Source: Geminicoccaceae bacterium
Lineage (GTDB): Bacteria > Pseudomonadota > Alphaproteobacteria > Geminicoccales > Geminicoccaceae
Reading direction: 5' to 3'
NCBI GenBank assembly: GCA_020446285.1
Contig: JAGREZ010000219.1
Location: 1-8,842 of the forward strand
DNA length: 8,842 nt
The position numbers and the translations under genes were made by a program. Below are positions 1-7,407 of this stretch, in pieces; within the stretch, counting starts at the first letter, position 1; each line of letters starts with the position of its first letter. The notes below the pieces were generated by a model. It saw only the letters and a program-made list of their open reading frames with translations. It was not told where the DNA came from and ran no database searches.

Positions 1-1
1 G

Positions 2-931
2 TCAGCGGGGGAAATCGAGGCCCATCTCGCGATAGCGCTCGCGATCCTCCGCCCAGTTCTCGCGTACCTTGACGAACAGGAAGAGATGGACGCGGGCGTC
101 GAGCAGGTCGCGGAGCTCGTTGCGCGCGGCTTCGCCGATGGCCTTGATCTGCCGCCCGCCCTTGCCGAGAATGATGCCCTTCTGCGTCGCCCGCTCGACA
201 TAGATGGTCTGGTCGATGCGGATCTCGCTGCCATCCTCGGATTCGGCCCATGCCTCGGTCTCGACGGTGGCGGCGTAGGGCAGTTCCTGATGAAGCTGGA
301 GATAGAGCTGTTCGCGGGTGATCTCGGCGGCCATCGCACGGTTGGACAGGTCGCTGAGCTGGTCTTCGGGGAAGAGCCACGGGCCTTCGGGCATGCGCGT
401 GGCGATGGCGTTCATGAGATCGCCGCAACCGTCGCCATTAAGCGCGGAGACCATGAAGGTTTCATCGAAGGCGAGGCGTTCGTTCAGCCGGCTCACCAGC
501 GGCAGGAGGGTGGTCGGCTGGACGAGATCGGTCTTGTTGATGACCAGCAGGCGCGGCTTGCGGCTGTCTGCGAGCCTTTTGAGGATGGTTTCCTCCTCGC
601 TGCGCACACCGCGTCTGGCATCGACCAGCATGGCGACGAGATCGGCATCGGCGGCACCGCCCCAGGCCGCATCCACCATCGCCCGGTCGAGGCGCTTTTT
701 CGGCGAGAACACGCCCGGCGTGTCGATGAACATGATCTGCGTCCCGCCGCGGATCGAGATGCCGATGATGCGCCGGCGCGTGGTCTGCACCTTGGGCGAG
801 ACGATGGAGACCTTGGCCCCGACGAGCTGGTTGAGCAGGGTCGACTTGCCGACATTCGGCGCGCCGAGAAAGGCGACAAAGCCGGCGCTGTGGCCGCTGT
901 CGTCCATGCCGCCTTGCGCGGGCTCGCTCAT
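2..931 (-). CDS. era: GTPase Era, ribosome assembly factor
   Basis: Era is a GTPase that binds the 3' end of 16S rRNA and helps mature the 30S subunit. The 309-residue product has the complete family layout. The G domain carries the P-loop GAPNVGKST (residues 23-31), the switch II motif DTPG (70-73), the guanine-specificity motif NKTD (132-135) and a SAL motif near 162. The C-terminal KH RNA-binding domain carries GKGG at 256-259 and ends in the usual KVRENWAEDRERYREMGL-type tail. Length is close to the E. coli protein (301). The ATG start overlaps the rnc stop as ATGA, and an AAAGGA lies 11 nt upstream; a second Met at residue 9 is possible, but the overlap favours the first. It is the last gene seen of the lepB-rnc-era operon. 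The stop codon is at bases 2-4, so the gene is complete. In related genomes recO often follows, outside this window. Confidence 0.97.
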   Translation of the reverse strand: MSEPAQGGMDDSGHSAGFVAFLGAPNVGKSTLLNQLVGAKVSIVSPKVQTTRRRIIGISIRGGTQIMFIDTPGVFSPKKRLDRAMVDAAWGGAADADLVAMLVDARRGVRSEEETILKRLADSRKPRLLVINKTDLVQPTTLLPLVSRLNERLAFDETFMVSALNGDGCGDLMNAIATRMPEGPWLFPEDQLSDLSNRAMAAEITREQLYLQLHQELPYAATVETEAWAESEDGSEIRIDQTIYVERATQKGIILGKGGRQIKAIGEAARNELRDLLDARVHLFLFVKVRENWAEDRERYREMGLDFPR

Positions 932-1632
932 TCGTTCTCGAGTCCTTTCAGGAAGAGGCGCGCGGCCGCCTTTTCGGCATCGCGCTTGGAGCCGCCCTCG
1001 GCGACGATCCGTTCGTGTCCGCTCACAGTCACGGCGACGGTGAAGACCGGCGCATGGGACGGGCCGGAGGTGTTGAGGGATTCATAGACGGGTAGGCCGA
1101 GCGCGCGCGCCTGCGCCCATTCCTGCAGCGCCGTCTTGGGGTCGCTCGGCGGCACCTTGAGCGCCTCGGCACGCTTTCGCCAGTGGCGTTCGACCAGCGG
1201 CCGTACCGCCTCGAGCCCGCCGTCGATGTAGATGGCACCGATGATCGCCTCCATCGCGTCGGCGAGGATGCCGGCCTTGTCGCGGCCGCCGCTCTGGCGT
1301 TCGCCGCGGGCGAGGGTGAGGGCGCCGCCGAGGTCGAGGGCGAGGGCGATATCGGCCAGCGTCTCCTTGCGTACGAGGCGGTCCTGACGTCTGGAGAGGG
1401 CGCCTTCGGGATCGTCGGGATAGGCGGCGATGAGCATTTCCGCCACCAGCAGCCCGAGGACGCGGTCGCCGAGAAATTCCAGCCGTTCGTTGGAACGCCG
1501 GCTGCCACGGCTGCCGCTGGTGGTGGCGCTCGAATGGGTGAGGGCCTCGCGCAGCAGGCGGACGGCATTGAACCGGTAGCCGATACCGGTCTGGAAGGCT
1601 TCGAGCAGGTCGGTGCCGGCCGCCGTTTTCAC
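928..1632 (-). CDS. rnc: Ribonuclease III
   Basis: RNase III is a double-strand-specific endoribonuclease that processes rRNA precursors and structured mRNAs. From the chosen GTG start the protein is 234 residues, close to the 226 of E. coli. The catalytic domain has the signature NERLEFLGDRVL (48-59), giving the metal-binding acidic residues E49, E52 and D56, and a second acidic pair D125/E128 in ILADAMEAIIGAIYIDGG. A double-stranded RNA-binding domain fills about residues 162-234 (DPKTALQEWAQ to the GSKRDAEKAAA motif). The frame stays open upstream to an ATG at 1713, but that would overlap lepB by about 80 bases and add a low-complexity, non-homologous leader. The GTG lies one base after the lepB stop and has no convincing Shine-Dalgarno sequence, which suggests coupling to lepB translation. 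The stop overlaps the era start. Confidence 0.95.
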   Translation of the reverse strand: MKTAAGTDLLEAFQTGIGYRFNAVRLLREALTHSSATTSGSRGSRRSNERLEFLGDRVLGLLVAEMLIAAYPDDPEGALSRRQDRLVRKETLADIALALDLGGALTLARGERQSGGRDKAGILADAMEAIIGAIYIDGGLEAVRPLVERHWRKRAEALKVPPSDPKTALQEWAQARALGLPVYESLNTSGPSHAPVFTVAVTVSGHERIVAEGGSKRDAEKAAARLFLKGLENE

Positions 1633-1633
1633 G

Positions 1634-2368
1634 TCAGTTGATGGGCTGGAACATGCGGTGGAAGCGGATCGCCCAGGGCCATTTCCACGGCTCCCACAGA
1701 CGGGCGCTGCCATTGACGGAGAAGAGGAGGAAATCGGCGCGGCCGATCAGGTTGACCAGCGGGATGTAGCTCACATGGTCGACCCGGCTGTCGAGGGAAT
1801 TGTCGCGATTGTCGCCCATGGCGAAGACATGGCCCTCGGGCACCTGATAGACGCGGGTATTGTCCAGCGCGCCGAGCGAGGTCAGATCGAGGATCGGGTG
1901 TTTCCTGCCGTTGGGCAGGGTCTCCTCGTAGAGCGGCTCCTCGACGATACGGCCCTTCTCGTCATCCCTGAAGGTGCCGAGGCGGCGGACTTCCACGGGT
2001 TCGTCATTGATGTGGAGGATGCCGTTGATCATCTGCATCTTGTCGCCCGGCAGGCCGACGATGCGCTTGATATAGTCGGTGCGGTTGTCCGAGGGCAGCT
2101 TGAAGACGGCGACATCGCCGCGCTCGGGCATGCTCGCGAAAATCCGCCCCTCGAACAGCGGCAGGCTGAACGGCAGCGAATAGTGGCTGTAGCCGTAGGA
2201 GAACTTGGAGACGAACAGATAGTCGCCGACGAGCAGGGTCGGCTTCATCGAGCCGGAGGGAATGTTGAACGGTTCGTAGGCGAAGGTGCGCACGAAAAGC
2301 GCGATCGCCACGGCATAGACCAGCGTGCGGATCGTCTCCTTGAGACTGCTCGTTCTGTTTTCGGACAT
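1634..2368 (-). CDS. lepB: Signal peptidase I
   Basis: This inner-membrane serine protease (family S26) removes signal peptides from exported proteins. From ATG 2368 it is 244 residues. An N-terminal membrane anchor spans about residues 12-30. It is followed by box B, IPSGSMKPTLLVGD, with nucleophile Ser40, then YIKRIVGLPGD with general base Lys101, and box E, GDNRDNSLDSR, near residue 190. One transmembrane segment before the catalytic region is usual for alphaproteobacterial LepB. Upstream in-frame ATGs at 2386 and 2410 would add 6 or 14 residues before the anchor; I prefer 2368 because MSENRTSSLKE leads directly into the membrane segment, but ribosome-binding sequences are weak for all three. 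It is the first gene of lepB-rnc-era. The exported hydrolase at 7540-8709 would be a typical substrate of this enzyme class. Confidence 0.95.
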   Translation of the reverse strand: MSENRTSSLKETIRTLVYAVAIALFVRTFAYEPFNIPSGSMKPTLLVGDYLFVSKFSYGYSHYSLPFSLPLFEGRIFASMPERGDVAVFKLPSDNRTDYIKRIVGLPGDKMQMINGILHINDEPVEVRRLGTFRDDEKGRIVEEPLYEETLPNGRKHPILDLTSLGALDNTRVYQVPEGHVFAMGDNRDNSLDSRVDHVSYIPLVNLIGRADFLLFSVNGSARLWEPWKWPWAIRFHRMFQPIN

Positions 2369-2424
2369 GACAGCCTGCTCGCGCATGGAACCTGACGATC
2401 TCGCTCGCATGAGTGATCCCGGAC

Positions 2425-2439
2425 GGCCGGACCGCGGCC
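2425..2439. repeat. Short GC-rich hairpin in lepB leader
   Basis: GGCCG-GACCG-CGGCC is a perfect 5-bp stem with a 5-nt loop, inside the presumed lepB 5' leader. There is no T-run next to it, so it does not look like an intrinsic terminator. In DNA this GC-rich it may have no function. Confidence 0.25.
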
Positions 2440-2490
2440 CGGAGCGGTAGACGGGGCGACGAACGGGAACTGTCTGCTCCCGGCGACGGC

Positions 2491-2519
2491 GAATGCGACC
2501 GTAACGGAGCCGACGTCAA
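2491..2519 (-). promoter_or_regulatory. Candidate promoter for lepB-rnc-era
   Basis: Read on the minus strand, TTGACG (2519-2514) is followed by 17 bases and then GCATTC (2496-2491). The -35 box is near consensus but the -10 box is poor. It lies about 120 bases upstream of the lepB start and after the LysR stop, so it could drive lepB-rnc-era independently. The spacer holds an imperfect dyad (GACGTC to ACGGTC), so regulator binding here is possible. This is inference from motif matching only. Confidence 0.3.
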
Positions 2520-2532
2520 GGGTAAAGTTGAC
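2515..2532. repeat. Inverted repeat GTCAA-N8-TTGAC
   Basis: GTCAA (2515-2519) and TTGAC (2528-2532) form a perfect 5-bp inverted repeat around GGGTAAAG. It overlaps the candidate lepB -35 box, so a protein bound here would cover that promoter. No regulator that would recognise it is evident in the window. It could also be chance. Confidence 0.3.
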
Positions 2533-2578
2533 AGTCCCCTGCACACCGACCGAGTGGCTGAATAGCGCCACAGGGCCG

Positions 2579-3451
2579 TCAGCCCAAGGAAATTCGTTGT
2601 CCCGCGGTCGAAAAGAGGGCTTCGACGAGGCGCAGGCGTCGTCTTTCGGCGGTGGTGAGGAGGAATTGCGTGCCCTCGAGCCCGTCACCATCGAGTTGAA
2701 TGGAGCGGACGCGCGGATCGTCCGGCTGCTCGCGACCGAAGACGACGGCCATGCCGATGCCGGCGGCGACCGCCTCGCGCACCGCCTCGCGCGAGCCCAG
2801 CTCCATGATCTGCCGCGGCACGACGCCGCCTGCCGCCGCCGCCCGTTCGAAGAGGATGCGGGTCTGGGAGGTGCGTTCGCGGGCGATGAAATCGACGTCG
2901 TGGAGCGCCTGCAGCGGCAGGCGGGCGGAGTCCGCGAGGGGATGGCCAGCGGCGGCGATGGCGACGAGGCGGTCGCGGCGAAGCGGGCAGGCGATGAAGG
3001 TGTCGCCGATGCTTGCCGCCGTGACGAAGGCGACATCGCTCTCGCCGGCCTCGAGACTTCCGATCACCCGGCGCATGTTGCCGAGATCGAGGCGCAGTTC
3101 GATATGCGGGCGCCGCGCGCGGAAGTCGCGCAGGAGATCCATGATGCCATGCGGGCTGTCGGCGCCGATGCGCAGCACCCCGCGTTCGAGCCGGCCGGCG
3201 GCGAGAAGGAAATCGTCGAGTTCCTCGACCTGCGCGAACAGGTGCCGCGTGCGTTGCAGGAGTGCCTCGCCGACGGGCGTCAGGCTCACCGAATGGCCCT
3301 TGCGCGCGAACAGCGACTGGCCGATCTGCTGTTCGAGCGACTGCACATGTCCGCTCACCGCCGGCTGCGAGATGCCGAGACTTTCCGCGGCGCGGGTGAA
3401 GCCCTTCTGACTGGCGACCGTGTGAAAGGCGCGGATCCAGGTAAAGTTCAT
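2579..3451 (-). CDS. LysR-type regulator, probable activator of the phosphonate operon
   Basis: The product is a 290-residue LysR-family DNA-binding protein. The N-terminal winged helix-turn-helix lies at about residues 3-60 (KGFTRAAESLGISQPAVSGH with the recognition helix near 28-38, then the LTPVGEALL motif). The rest, from about residue 90, is a periplasmic-binding-protein-like effector domain. Length is normal for the family. I chose the ATG at 3451 (MNFTWIRAFHTVA), the standard start for LysR proteins. An in-frame ATG at 3472 would add seven residues and put the start inside a palindrome. The gene is divergent from phnW with a 99-bp spacer, the classic arrangement for a LysR regulator and its target. 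By analogy it probably senses AEP or a pathway intermediate, but the ligand cannot be read from sequence. Downstream on the same strand, 210 bp away, is lepB. Confidence 0.9.
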   Translation of the reverse strand: MNFTWIRAFHTVASQKGFTRAAESLGISQPAVSGHVQSLEQQIGQSLFARKGHSVSLTPVGEALLQRTRHLFAQVEELDDFLLAAGRLERGVLRIGADSPHGIMDLLRDFRARRPHIELRLDLGNMRRVIGSLEAGESDVAFVTAASIGDTFIACPLRRDRLVAIAAAGHPLADSARLPLQALHDVDFIARERTSQTRILFERAAAAGGVVPRQIMELGSREAVREAVAAGIGMAVVFGREQPDDPRVRSIQLDGDGLEGTQFLLTTAERRRLRLVEALFSTAGQRISLG

Positions 3452-3460
3452 CAATTTTTC

Positions 3461-3483
3461 CGATGAAAGCATCGATTTAATCG
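3461..3483. promoter_or_regulatory. Tandem palindromes, candidate LysR operator
   Basis: Two perfect inverted repeats share two bases: CGATG-AAAG-CATCG (3461-3474) and CGATT-T-AATCG (3473-3483). They lie in the divergent LysR/phnW spacer, in an AT-rich island unlike the surrounding GC-rich DNA. Just to the right is TTGACT (3486-3491), a good -35 for phnW without a matching -10, as expected for an activator-dependent promoter. Binding by the adjacent LysR protein is inferred. Confidence 0.5.
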
Positions 3484-3497
3484 TTTTGACTTATGTC

Positions 3498-3543
3498 CGC
3501 GCCTTCGGCAACAGGACAGACAGGACGCGCCTTCGAACAGGAG
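3498..3543 (+). repeat. Imperfect direct repeat in phnW leader including the RBS
   Basis: CGCGCCTTCG occurs at 3498-3507 and again at 3526-3535. After the first copy comes GC-AACAGGA (to 3516), after the second AACAGGA (to 3542), so the copies align over about 17 bases with a 2-nt gap. The second copy contains the phnW ribosome-binding site AGGAG (3539-3543), 7 nt before the ATG. The first is a near-copy (AGGAC) with no start codon at the right distance. This looks like a small local duplication. Confidence 0.55.
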
Positions 3544-3550
3544 TTCCCCG

Positions 3551-4690
3551 ATGGCCGACGAACCCTTCCTTCTCACCCCCGGACCGCTCACCACCTCCAT
3601 GCGGGTCAAGCGGGCGATGCTGCGCGACTGGGGCTCGCGCGACGGCGATTTCATCGCGCTCAATGCCGAGATCCGCGAGCGGCTGACAGCGCTCGTCGAT
3701 GGCGGCCATGCGTTCACGGGCGACGATGCGTTCACGGCCGTGCCGTTGCAGGGCTCGGGCACCTTCGTCGTCGAGGCGATGCTGGGTACGCTGGTGCCGC
3801 GCGACGGCAGGCTGCTGGTACTGGTCAATGGTGCCTATGGCGAGCGCATGGTGAAGATCGCCGGCTATCACGGCCGTGCCGTGGACACGCTGAAGACGGC
3901 CGAGGATGTGCCCAACGATCCGGCGGCGCTCGATGCGAAGCTCGGATCCGATCCGTCCATCACCCATGTCGCCATCGTCCATTGCGAGACGACATCGGGC
4001 ATCGTCAATCCGGTTGCGGCGGTGGCCGAGGTGGTCGCCCGCCACAAAAGGCGCCTGCTGATCGATTCCATGAGCGCATTCGGCGCCCTGCCGCTCTCCG
4101 CCCGCGACATCCCCTTCGATGCGGTGGTGGCGTCCTCCAACAAATGCCTGCAGGGCGTGCCCGGCATGGGGTTCTGCATCGTCAGAAAATCCGCGCTCGC
4201 CGAGGCGGCCGGCAATGCCCCGTCGCTGGTGCTGGATCTCTTCGATCAGGACCGGGCCATGGGCGGCAACGGCCAGTGGCGCTTCACCCCGCCGACCCAT
4301 GTCATGGCCGCCTTTCGCGAGGCGATGCGCGAGCATGAGGACGAGGGCGGCGTGGCCGGACGCGGTGCGCGCTATGCCGCCAATTGCCGGATTCTCGTCG
4401 AGGGAATGCGCGCACTCGGGTTCGAGACGCTGTTGCCGGATGAATTGCAGGCGCCGATCATCGTCACCTTCCGGATGCCCGCCGACGAGCGTTTCCACTT
4501 CGAGACCTTCTATGACCGCCTGCGCGGGCGCGGCTATGTGATCTATCCGGGCAAGCTCACCGTCGCCCCCTCCTTCCGCATCGGCTGCATCGGCGATCTG
4601 CACGAGGCGGAGATGACGGGTGCGCTTGCCGCGATCCGCGAGGTGCTCGGTGAAATGAATGTCAGTGACGGAAAGGCGGTGGCCGCATGA
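3551..4690 (+). CDS. phnW: 2-aminoethylphosphonate:pyruvate aminotransferase
   Basis: PhnW is a PLP-dependent class V aminotransferase that converts 2-aminoethylphosphonate plus pyruvate to phosphonoacetaldehyde plus L-alanine in the cytoplasm. The 379-residue product opens with the family signature LLTPGPLTTS (7-16). It has the substrate-loop region VPLQGSGTFVVEAML (64-78), the PLP-ring aspartate D172 in LLIDSMSAFGALP, and Lys198 in SSNKCLQGVPG as the Schiff-base lysine. Length matches the family (about 365-380). The ATG at 3551 is supported by an AGGAG 7 nt upstream. It is the first gene of phnW-phnA-phnY; its TGA overlaps the phnA ATG (ATGA). Because phnA and phnY follow rather than phnX, the product is expected to go down the oxidative route. 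Expression is probably controlled by the divergent LysR gene. Confidence 0.95.
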   Translation: MADEPFLLTPGPLTTSMRVKRAMLRDWGSRDGDFIALNAEIRERLTALVDGGHAFTGDDAFTAVPLQGSGTFVVEAMLGTLVPRDGRLLVLVNGAYGERMVKIAGYHGRAVDTLKTAEDVPNDPAALDAKLGSDPSITHVAIVHCETTSGIVNPVAAVAEVVARHKRRLLIDSMSAFGALPLSARDIPFDAVVASSNKCLQGVPGMGFCIVRKSALAEAAGNAPSLVLDLFDQDRAMGGNGQWRFTPPTHVMAAFREAMREHEDEGGVAGRGARYAANCRILVEGMRALGFETLLPDELQAPIIVTFRMPADERFHFETFYDRLRGRGYVIYPGKLTVAPSFRIGCIGDLHEAEMTGALAAIREVLGEMNVSDGKAVAA

Positions 4691-5916
4691 TCGAGGTGAA
4701 TGGACGCAACTATGCGCAACCGAAGGTTCCCGCCATTGCCATCTGCCTCGATGGCTGCGAGCCCGCCTATCTCGATGTGGCGATCGCGGCGGGCCTCATG
4801 CCCAATCTGGAACGTGTCAGGGCGAAGGGAACGTCGCGCATCGCCCACAGCGTGATCCCGAGCTTCACCAACCCGAACAATCTCTCCATCGCCACCGGCA
4901 GGCCGCCGGCGGTTCACGGAATCTGCGGCAATTACCTCTTCGACCCGGAGACGGGCGAGGAGGTGATGATGAACGATGTGCGCTTCCTGCGCGCGCCCAC
5001 CATTTTCCGTGCCTTTCACGATGCCGGATCGAAGGTCGCGATCGTCACCGCCAAGGACAAGCTGCGGGCACTGCTCGGCGCCGGGCTGGACATGAAGACG
5101 GGCCGGGCGATCTGCTTTTCCTCCGAGCGGTCGGCGGACACGGCAAGGGACGAACACGGGATCGACGATGCGTCCGCGTGGCTCGGCCGGCCGGTGCCGG
5201 ATGTCTATTCGGCCGAACTCTCGGAATTCGTCTTCGCCGCCGGGGTCAGGCTGCTCGACACCTTCCGGCCCGATGTCATGTATCTGACGACGACCGACTT
5301 CGTTCAGCACAAGTTCGCACCCGAAGAAGACGGGGCGAAGAGCTTCTATGCGATGTTCGACAGCTATCTCGGCGAACTCGACGCGCGCGGCGCGGCCATC
5401 GTGATCACCGCCGACCATGGCATGAAGGCCAAGCACAATCCCGACGGCACGCCGGATGTGGTCTATGTCCAGGATCTGCTCGACCAGTGGCTCGGGCGTG
5501 CCGCGGCGCGCGTGATCCTGCCCATCACCGACCCCTATGTCGTCCATCATGGCGCGCTCGGCTCGTTCGCCACGGTCTATCTGCCGAAGGATGCGCCCGC
5601 TGACATCGCCAGCCGCCTTGCCGCCATCGACGGGATCGATGTGGTCTTGAGCCGGGCCGATGCCTGTGCCCGCTTCGAGCTGCCGCCGGATCGCATCGGC
5701 GATCTCGTGCTCGTCTCCGGCGAGCGCAAGACCATCGGCACGCGCGAGGAGGATCACGACCTTTCCGGTCTGGATGTACCCCTGCGCAGCCATGGCGGGC
5801 TCACCGAGCAGGCGGTGCCGTTCATCGTCAATCGCAGGCTCGACGATCTCGGCGAGGCGCCCGCCCTGCGCAATTTCGATGCCTTCGCCGTCGCCACCCG
5901 CGCCGCGGCGCTTTGA
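4687..5916 (+). CDS. phnA: Phosphonoacetate hydrolase
   Basis: PhnA hydrolyses phosphonoacetate to acetate and phosphate, a direct C-P cleavage by a two-zinc enzyme of the alkaline phosphatase superfamily. The 409-residue product has the full metal set in family order: D22 in AICLDGCEP, nucleophilic T61 in IPSFTNPNNLSIATG, D204 and H208 in TTTDFVQHKF, D243 and H244 in ITADHGMKAKHN, and H369 in LRSHGG. A threonine nucleophile, as in the S. meliloti enzyme, separates it from serine alkaline phosphatases. The GNYLFDPETGEEVMM stretch after the nucleophile is also typical. No signal peptide is seen, so it is cytoplasmic. Its start overlaps the phnW stop, and phnY begins 21 nt after its stop. It is not the unrelated E. 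coli protein of unknown function also named PhnA (YjdM). A nucleotide pyrophosphatase is the nearest alternative, but context argues against it. Confidence 0.95.
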   Translation: MIEVNGRNYAQPKVPAIAICLDGCEPAYLDVAIAAGLMPNLERVRAKGTSRIAHSVIPSFTNPNNLSIATGRPPAVHGICGNYLFDPETGEEVMMNDVRFLRAPTIFRAFHDAGSKVAIVTAKDKLRALLGAGLDMKTGRAICFSSERSADTARDEHGIDDASAWLGRPVPDVYSAELSEFVFAAGVRLLDTFRPDVMYLTTTDFVQHKFAPEEDGAKSFYAMFDSYLGELDARGAAIVITADHGMKAKHNPDGTPDVVYVQDLLDQWLGRAAARVILPITDPYVVHHGALGSFATVYLPKDAPADIASRLAAIDGIDVVLSRADACARFELPPDRIGDLVLVSGERKTIGTREEDHDLSGLDVPLRSHGGLTEQAVPFIVNRRLDDLGEAPALRNFDAFAVATRAAAL

Positions 5917-5937
5917 GAGAAACCGGGAAACAGGTTG

Positions 5938-7392
5938 ATGCAGATGACCGCTGACCAACTGACAATCAGACACGAGCCGATGCGGATCGCCGGGCGCAAG
6001 GTGGAAGCCGACGGTGTCGTCGAGGTGCGCTATCCCTACACGGACGAGGTGATCGGCACGGTGCCCGCCGGCGATGCCCGCCACGCCCGCGAGGCATTCG
6101 ACATCGCCGCCGCCTACCGGCCGAAACTCACCCGCTACGAACGCCAGCAGATCCTCTTCCGCACGGCCGAGCTGCTCGCCGCGCGCAAGGACGGGATTTC
6201 CGATGTCATCACGCTGGAACTCGGCATCTCGAAGAAGGATTCGCTCTACGAGGTGGTCCGCGCCTTCGACGTGTTCACGCTCGCGGGGCAGATGTGCATC
6301 CTCGACGATGGCGAGATCTTCTCCTGCGACCTTACCCCGCAGGGCAAGGCGCGCAAGATCTTCACCACCCGCGAGCCATTGAAGGCGATCTCGGCGATCA
6401 CGCCGTTCAATCACCCGCTCAACATGGTCGCCCACAAGATCGCGCCGTCGGTGGCGAGCAACAATTGCATGGTGGTCAAGCCCACCGAACTGACGCCGCT
6501 CACGGCACTGATCCTCGCCGATCTGCTCTACGAGGCGGGCCTGCCGCCGGAGATGCTCTCGGTCGTGACCGGCATGCCCGCCGATATCGGCATGGAGATG
6601 ATCACCAACCCGCATATCGAACTCATCACCTTCACCGGCGGCGTTCCCGTCGGCAAGATGATCGCCGAAAAGGCCGGTTATCGCCGCACGGTGCTGGAAC
6701 TGGGCGGCAACGATCCGCTCATCATCCTTTCCGACCTCGATGATGACGATCTGGCGAAGGCCGCCGATCTCGCCATTGCCGGGGCGACGAAGAATTCGGG
6801 GCAGCGCTGCACGGCGGTGAAACGGATTCTCTGTCAGGAAGCGGTCGCCGACCGGTTCGTCGAACTGGTGCTGGAGCGGGCGAAGGCGATCCGCTTCGGT
6901 GATCCGATGGACCCTGCGACCGATCTCGGTACGGTCATCCACGAACAGGCTGCCGCCACCTTCGAGGGACGTGTCTACGACGCCGCCGAACAGGGGGCAA
7001 AGGTGCTCTACGATCCGGGGCGCGTAGGCGCGCTGCTGCCGCCAATCGTCGTCGACCATGTGCCGCATGGAAGCGAGCTGGTGATGGAGGAGACCTTCGG
7101 CCCGATCGTTCCCGTCGTGCGCGTGCCGAATGACGATGCCGAGGTCATGGCGATCTCCAATTCCACCGCCTTCGGCCTGTCGTCGGGCGTCTGCACCAAT
7201 CGGCTCGACCGTGCGCGGGCCTATATTCAGGGGCTCGATGTCGGCACGGTGAATATCTGGGAAGTGCCCGGCTATCGCATCGAGATGTCACCCTTCGGCG
7301 GTATCAAGGATAGCGGCCTCGGCTACAAGGAGGGCGTGATCGAGGCCATGAAGAGCTTCACCAACGTCAAGACCTTCTCGTTGCCCTGGTAG
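5938..7392 (+). CDS. phnY: Phosphonoacetaldehyde dehydrogenase
   Basis: PhnY is an aldehyde dehydrogenase that oxidises phosphonoacetaldehyde to phosphonoacetate with NAD+, linking PhnW to PhnA. From ATG 5938 it is 484 residues. It has the oxyanion asparagine N158 in ITPFNHPLN, the general-base-position glutamate E254 in VLELGGNDP, the glycine motif FTGGVPVGK (about 232-240), and catalytic C291 in [11 protein letters not shown]. With this start R108, H159 and C291 fall at the numbers I recall for substrate-binding and catalytic residues of S. meliloti PhnY; that is from memory and needs an alignment. An ATG at 5944 is an equally plausible start (an AGG lies 9 nt before it; for 5938 a GGGA lies 9 nt before). 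Third gene of the operon. No clear terminator follows. From the protein alone it could be another aldehyde dehydrogenase; the operon decides the substrate. Confidence 0.93.
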   Translation: MQMTADQLTIRHEPMRIAGRKVEADGVVEVRYPYTDEVIGTVPAGDARHAREAFDIAAAYRPKLTRYERQQILFRTAELLAARKDGISDVITLELGISKKDSLYEVVRAFDVFTLAGQMCILDDGEIFSCDLTPQGKARKIFTTREPLKAISAITPFNHPLNMVAHKIAPSVASNNCMVVKPTELTPLTALILADLLYEAGLPPEMLSVVTGMPADIGMEMITNPHIELITFTGGVPVGKMIAEKAGYRRTVLELGGNDPLIILSDLDDDDLAKAADLAIAGATKNSGQRCTAVKRILCQEAVADRFVELVLERAKAIRFGDPMDPATDLGTVIHEQAAATFEGRVYDAAEQGAKVLYDPGRVGALLPPIVVDHVPHGSELVMEETFGPIVPVVRVPNDDAEVMAISNSTAFGLSSGVCTNRLDRARAYIQGLDVGTVNIWEVPGYRIEMSPFGGIKDSGLGYKEGVIEAMKSFTNVKTFSLPW

Positions 7393-7407
7393 TATCGGTG
7401 CCGGATC

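Noticed and set aside
86..1087. Long plus-strand open frames opposite era and rnc
   Set aside because: They are antisense to complete, conserved genes and show no family motif; long shadow frames are expected at this GC content.
1633..1713. N-terminal extension of RNase III to an ATG at 1713
   Set aside because: It would overlap lepB by about 80 bases, and the added residues are low-complexity and unlike any RNase III N-terminus.
1613..2395. A 260-codon plus-strand open frame opposite lepB
   Set aside because: It is the reverse-strand shadow of lepB codons, with no domain and no ribosome-binding site of note.
3452..3550. A Pho box upstream of phnW
   Set aside because: No pair of CTGTCA-like repeats at 11-bp spacing is visible in the spacer.
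3491..4603. A 370-codon minus-strand frame opposite phnW, and a 281-codon plus-strand frame from 3493
   Set aside because: Both are alternative frames of phnW; only the 3551 frame carries the aminotransferase motifs and a good RBS.
4543..7068. An 841-codon open frame on the minus strand opposite phnA and phnY
   Set aside because: It lies antisense to two well-recognised enzymes and its composition (rich in H, D, R, G, E) is that of a GC-rich shadow frame, with no recognisable domain.
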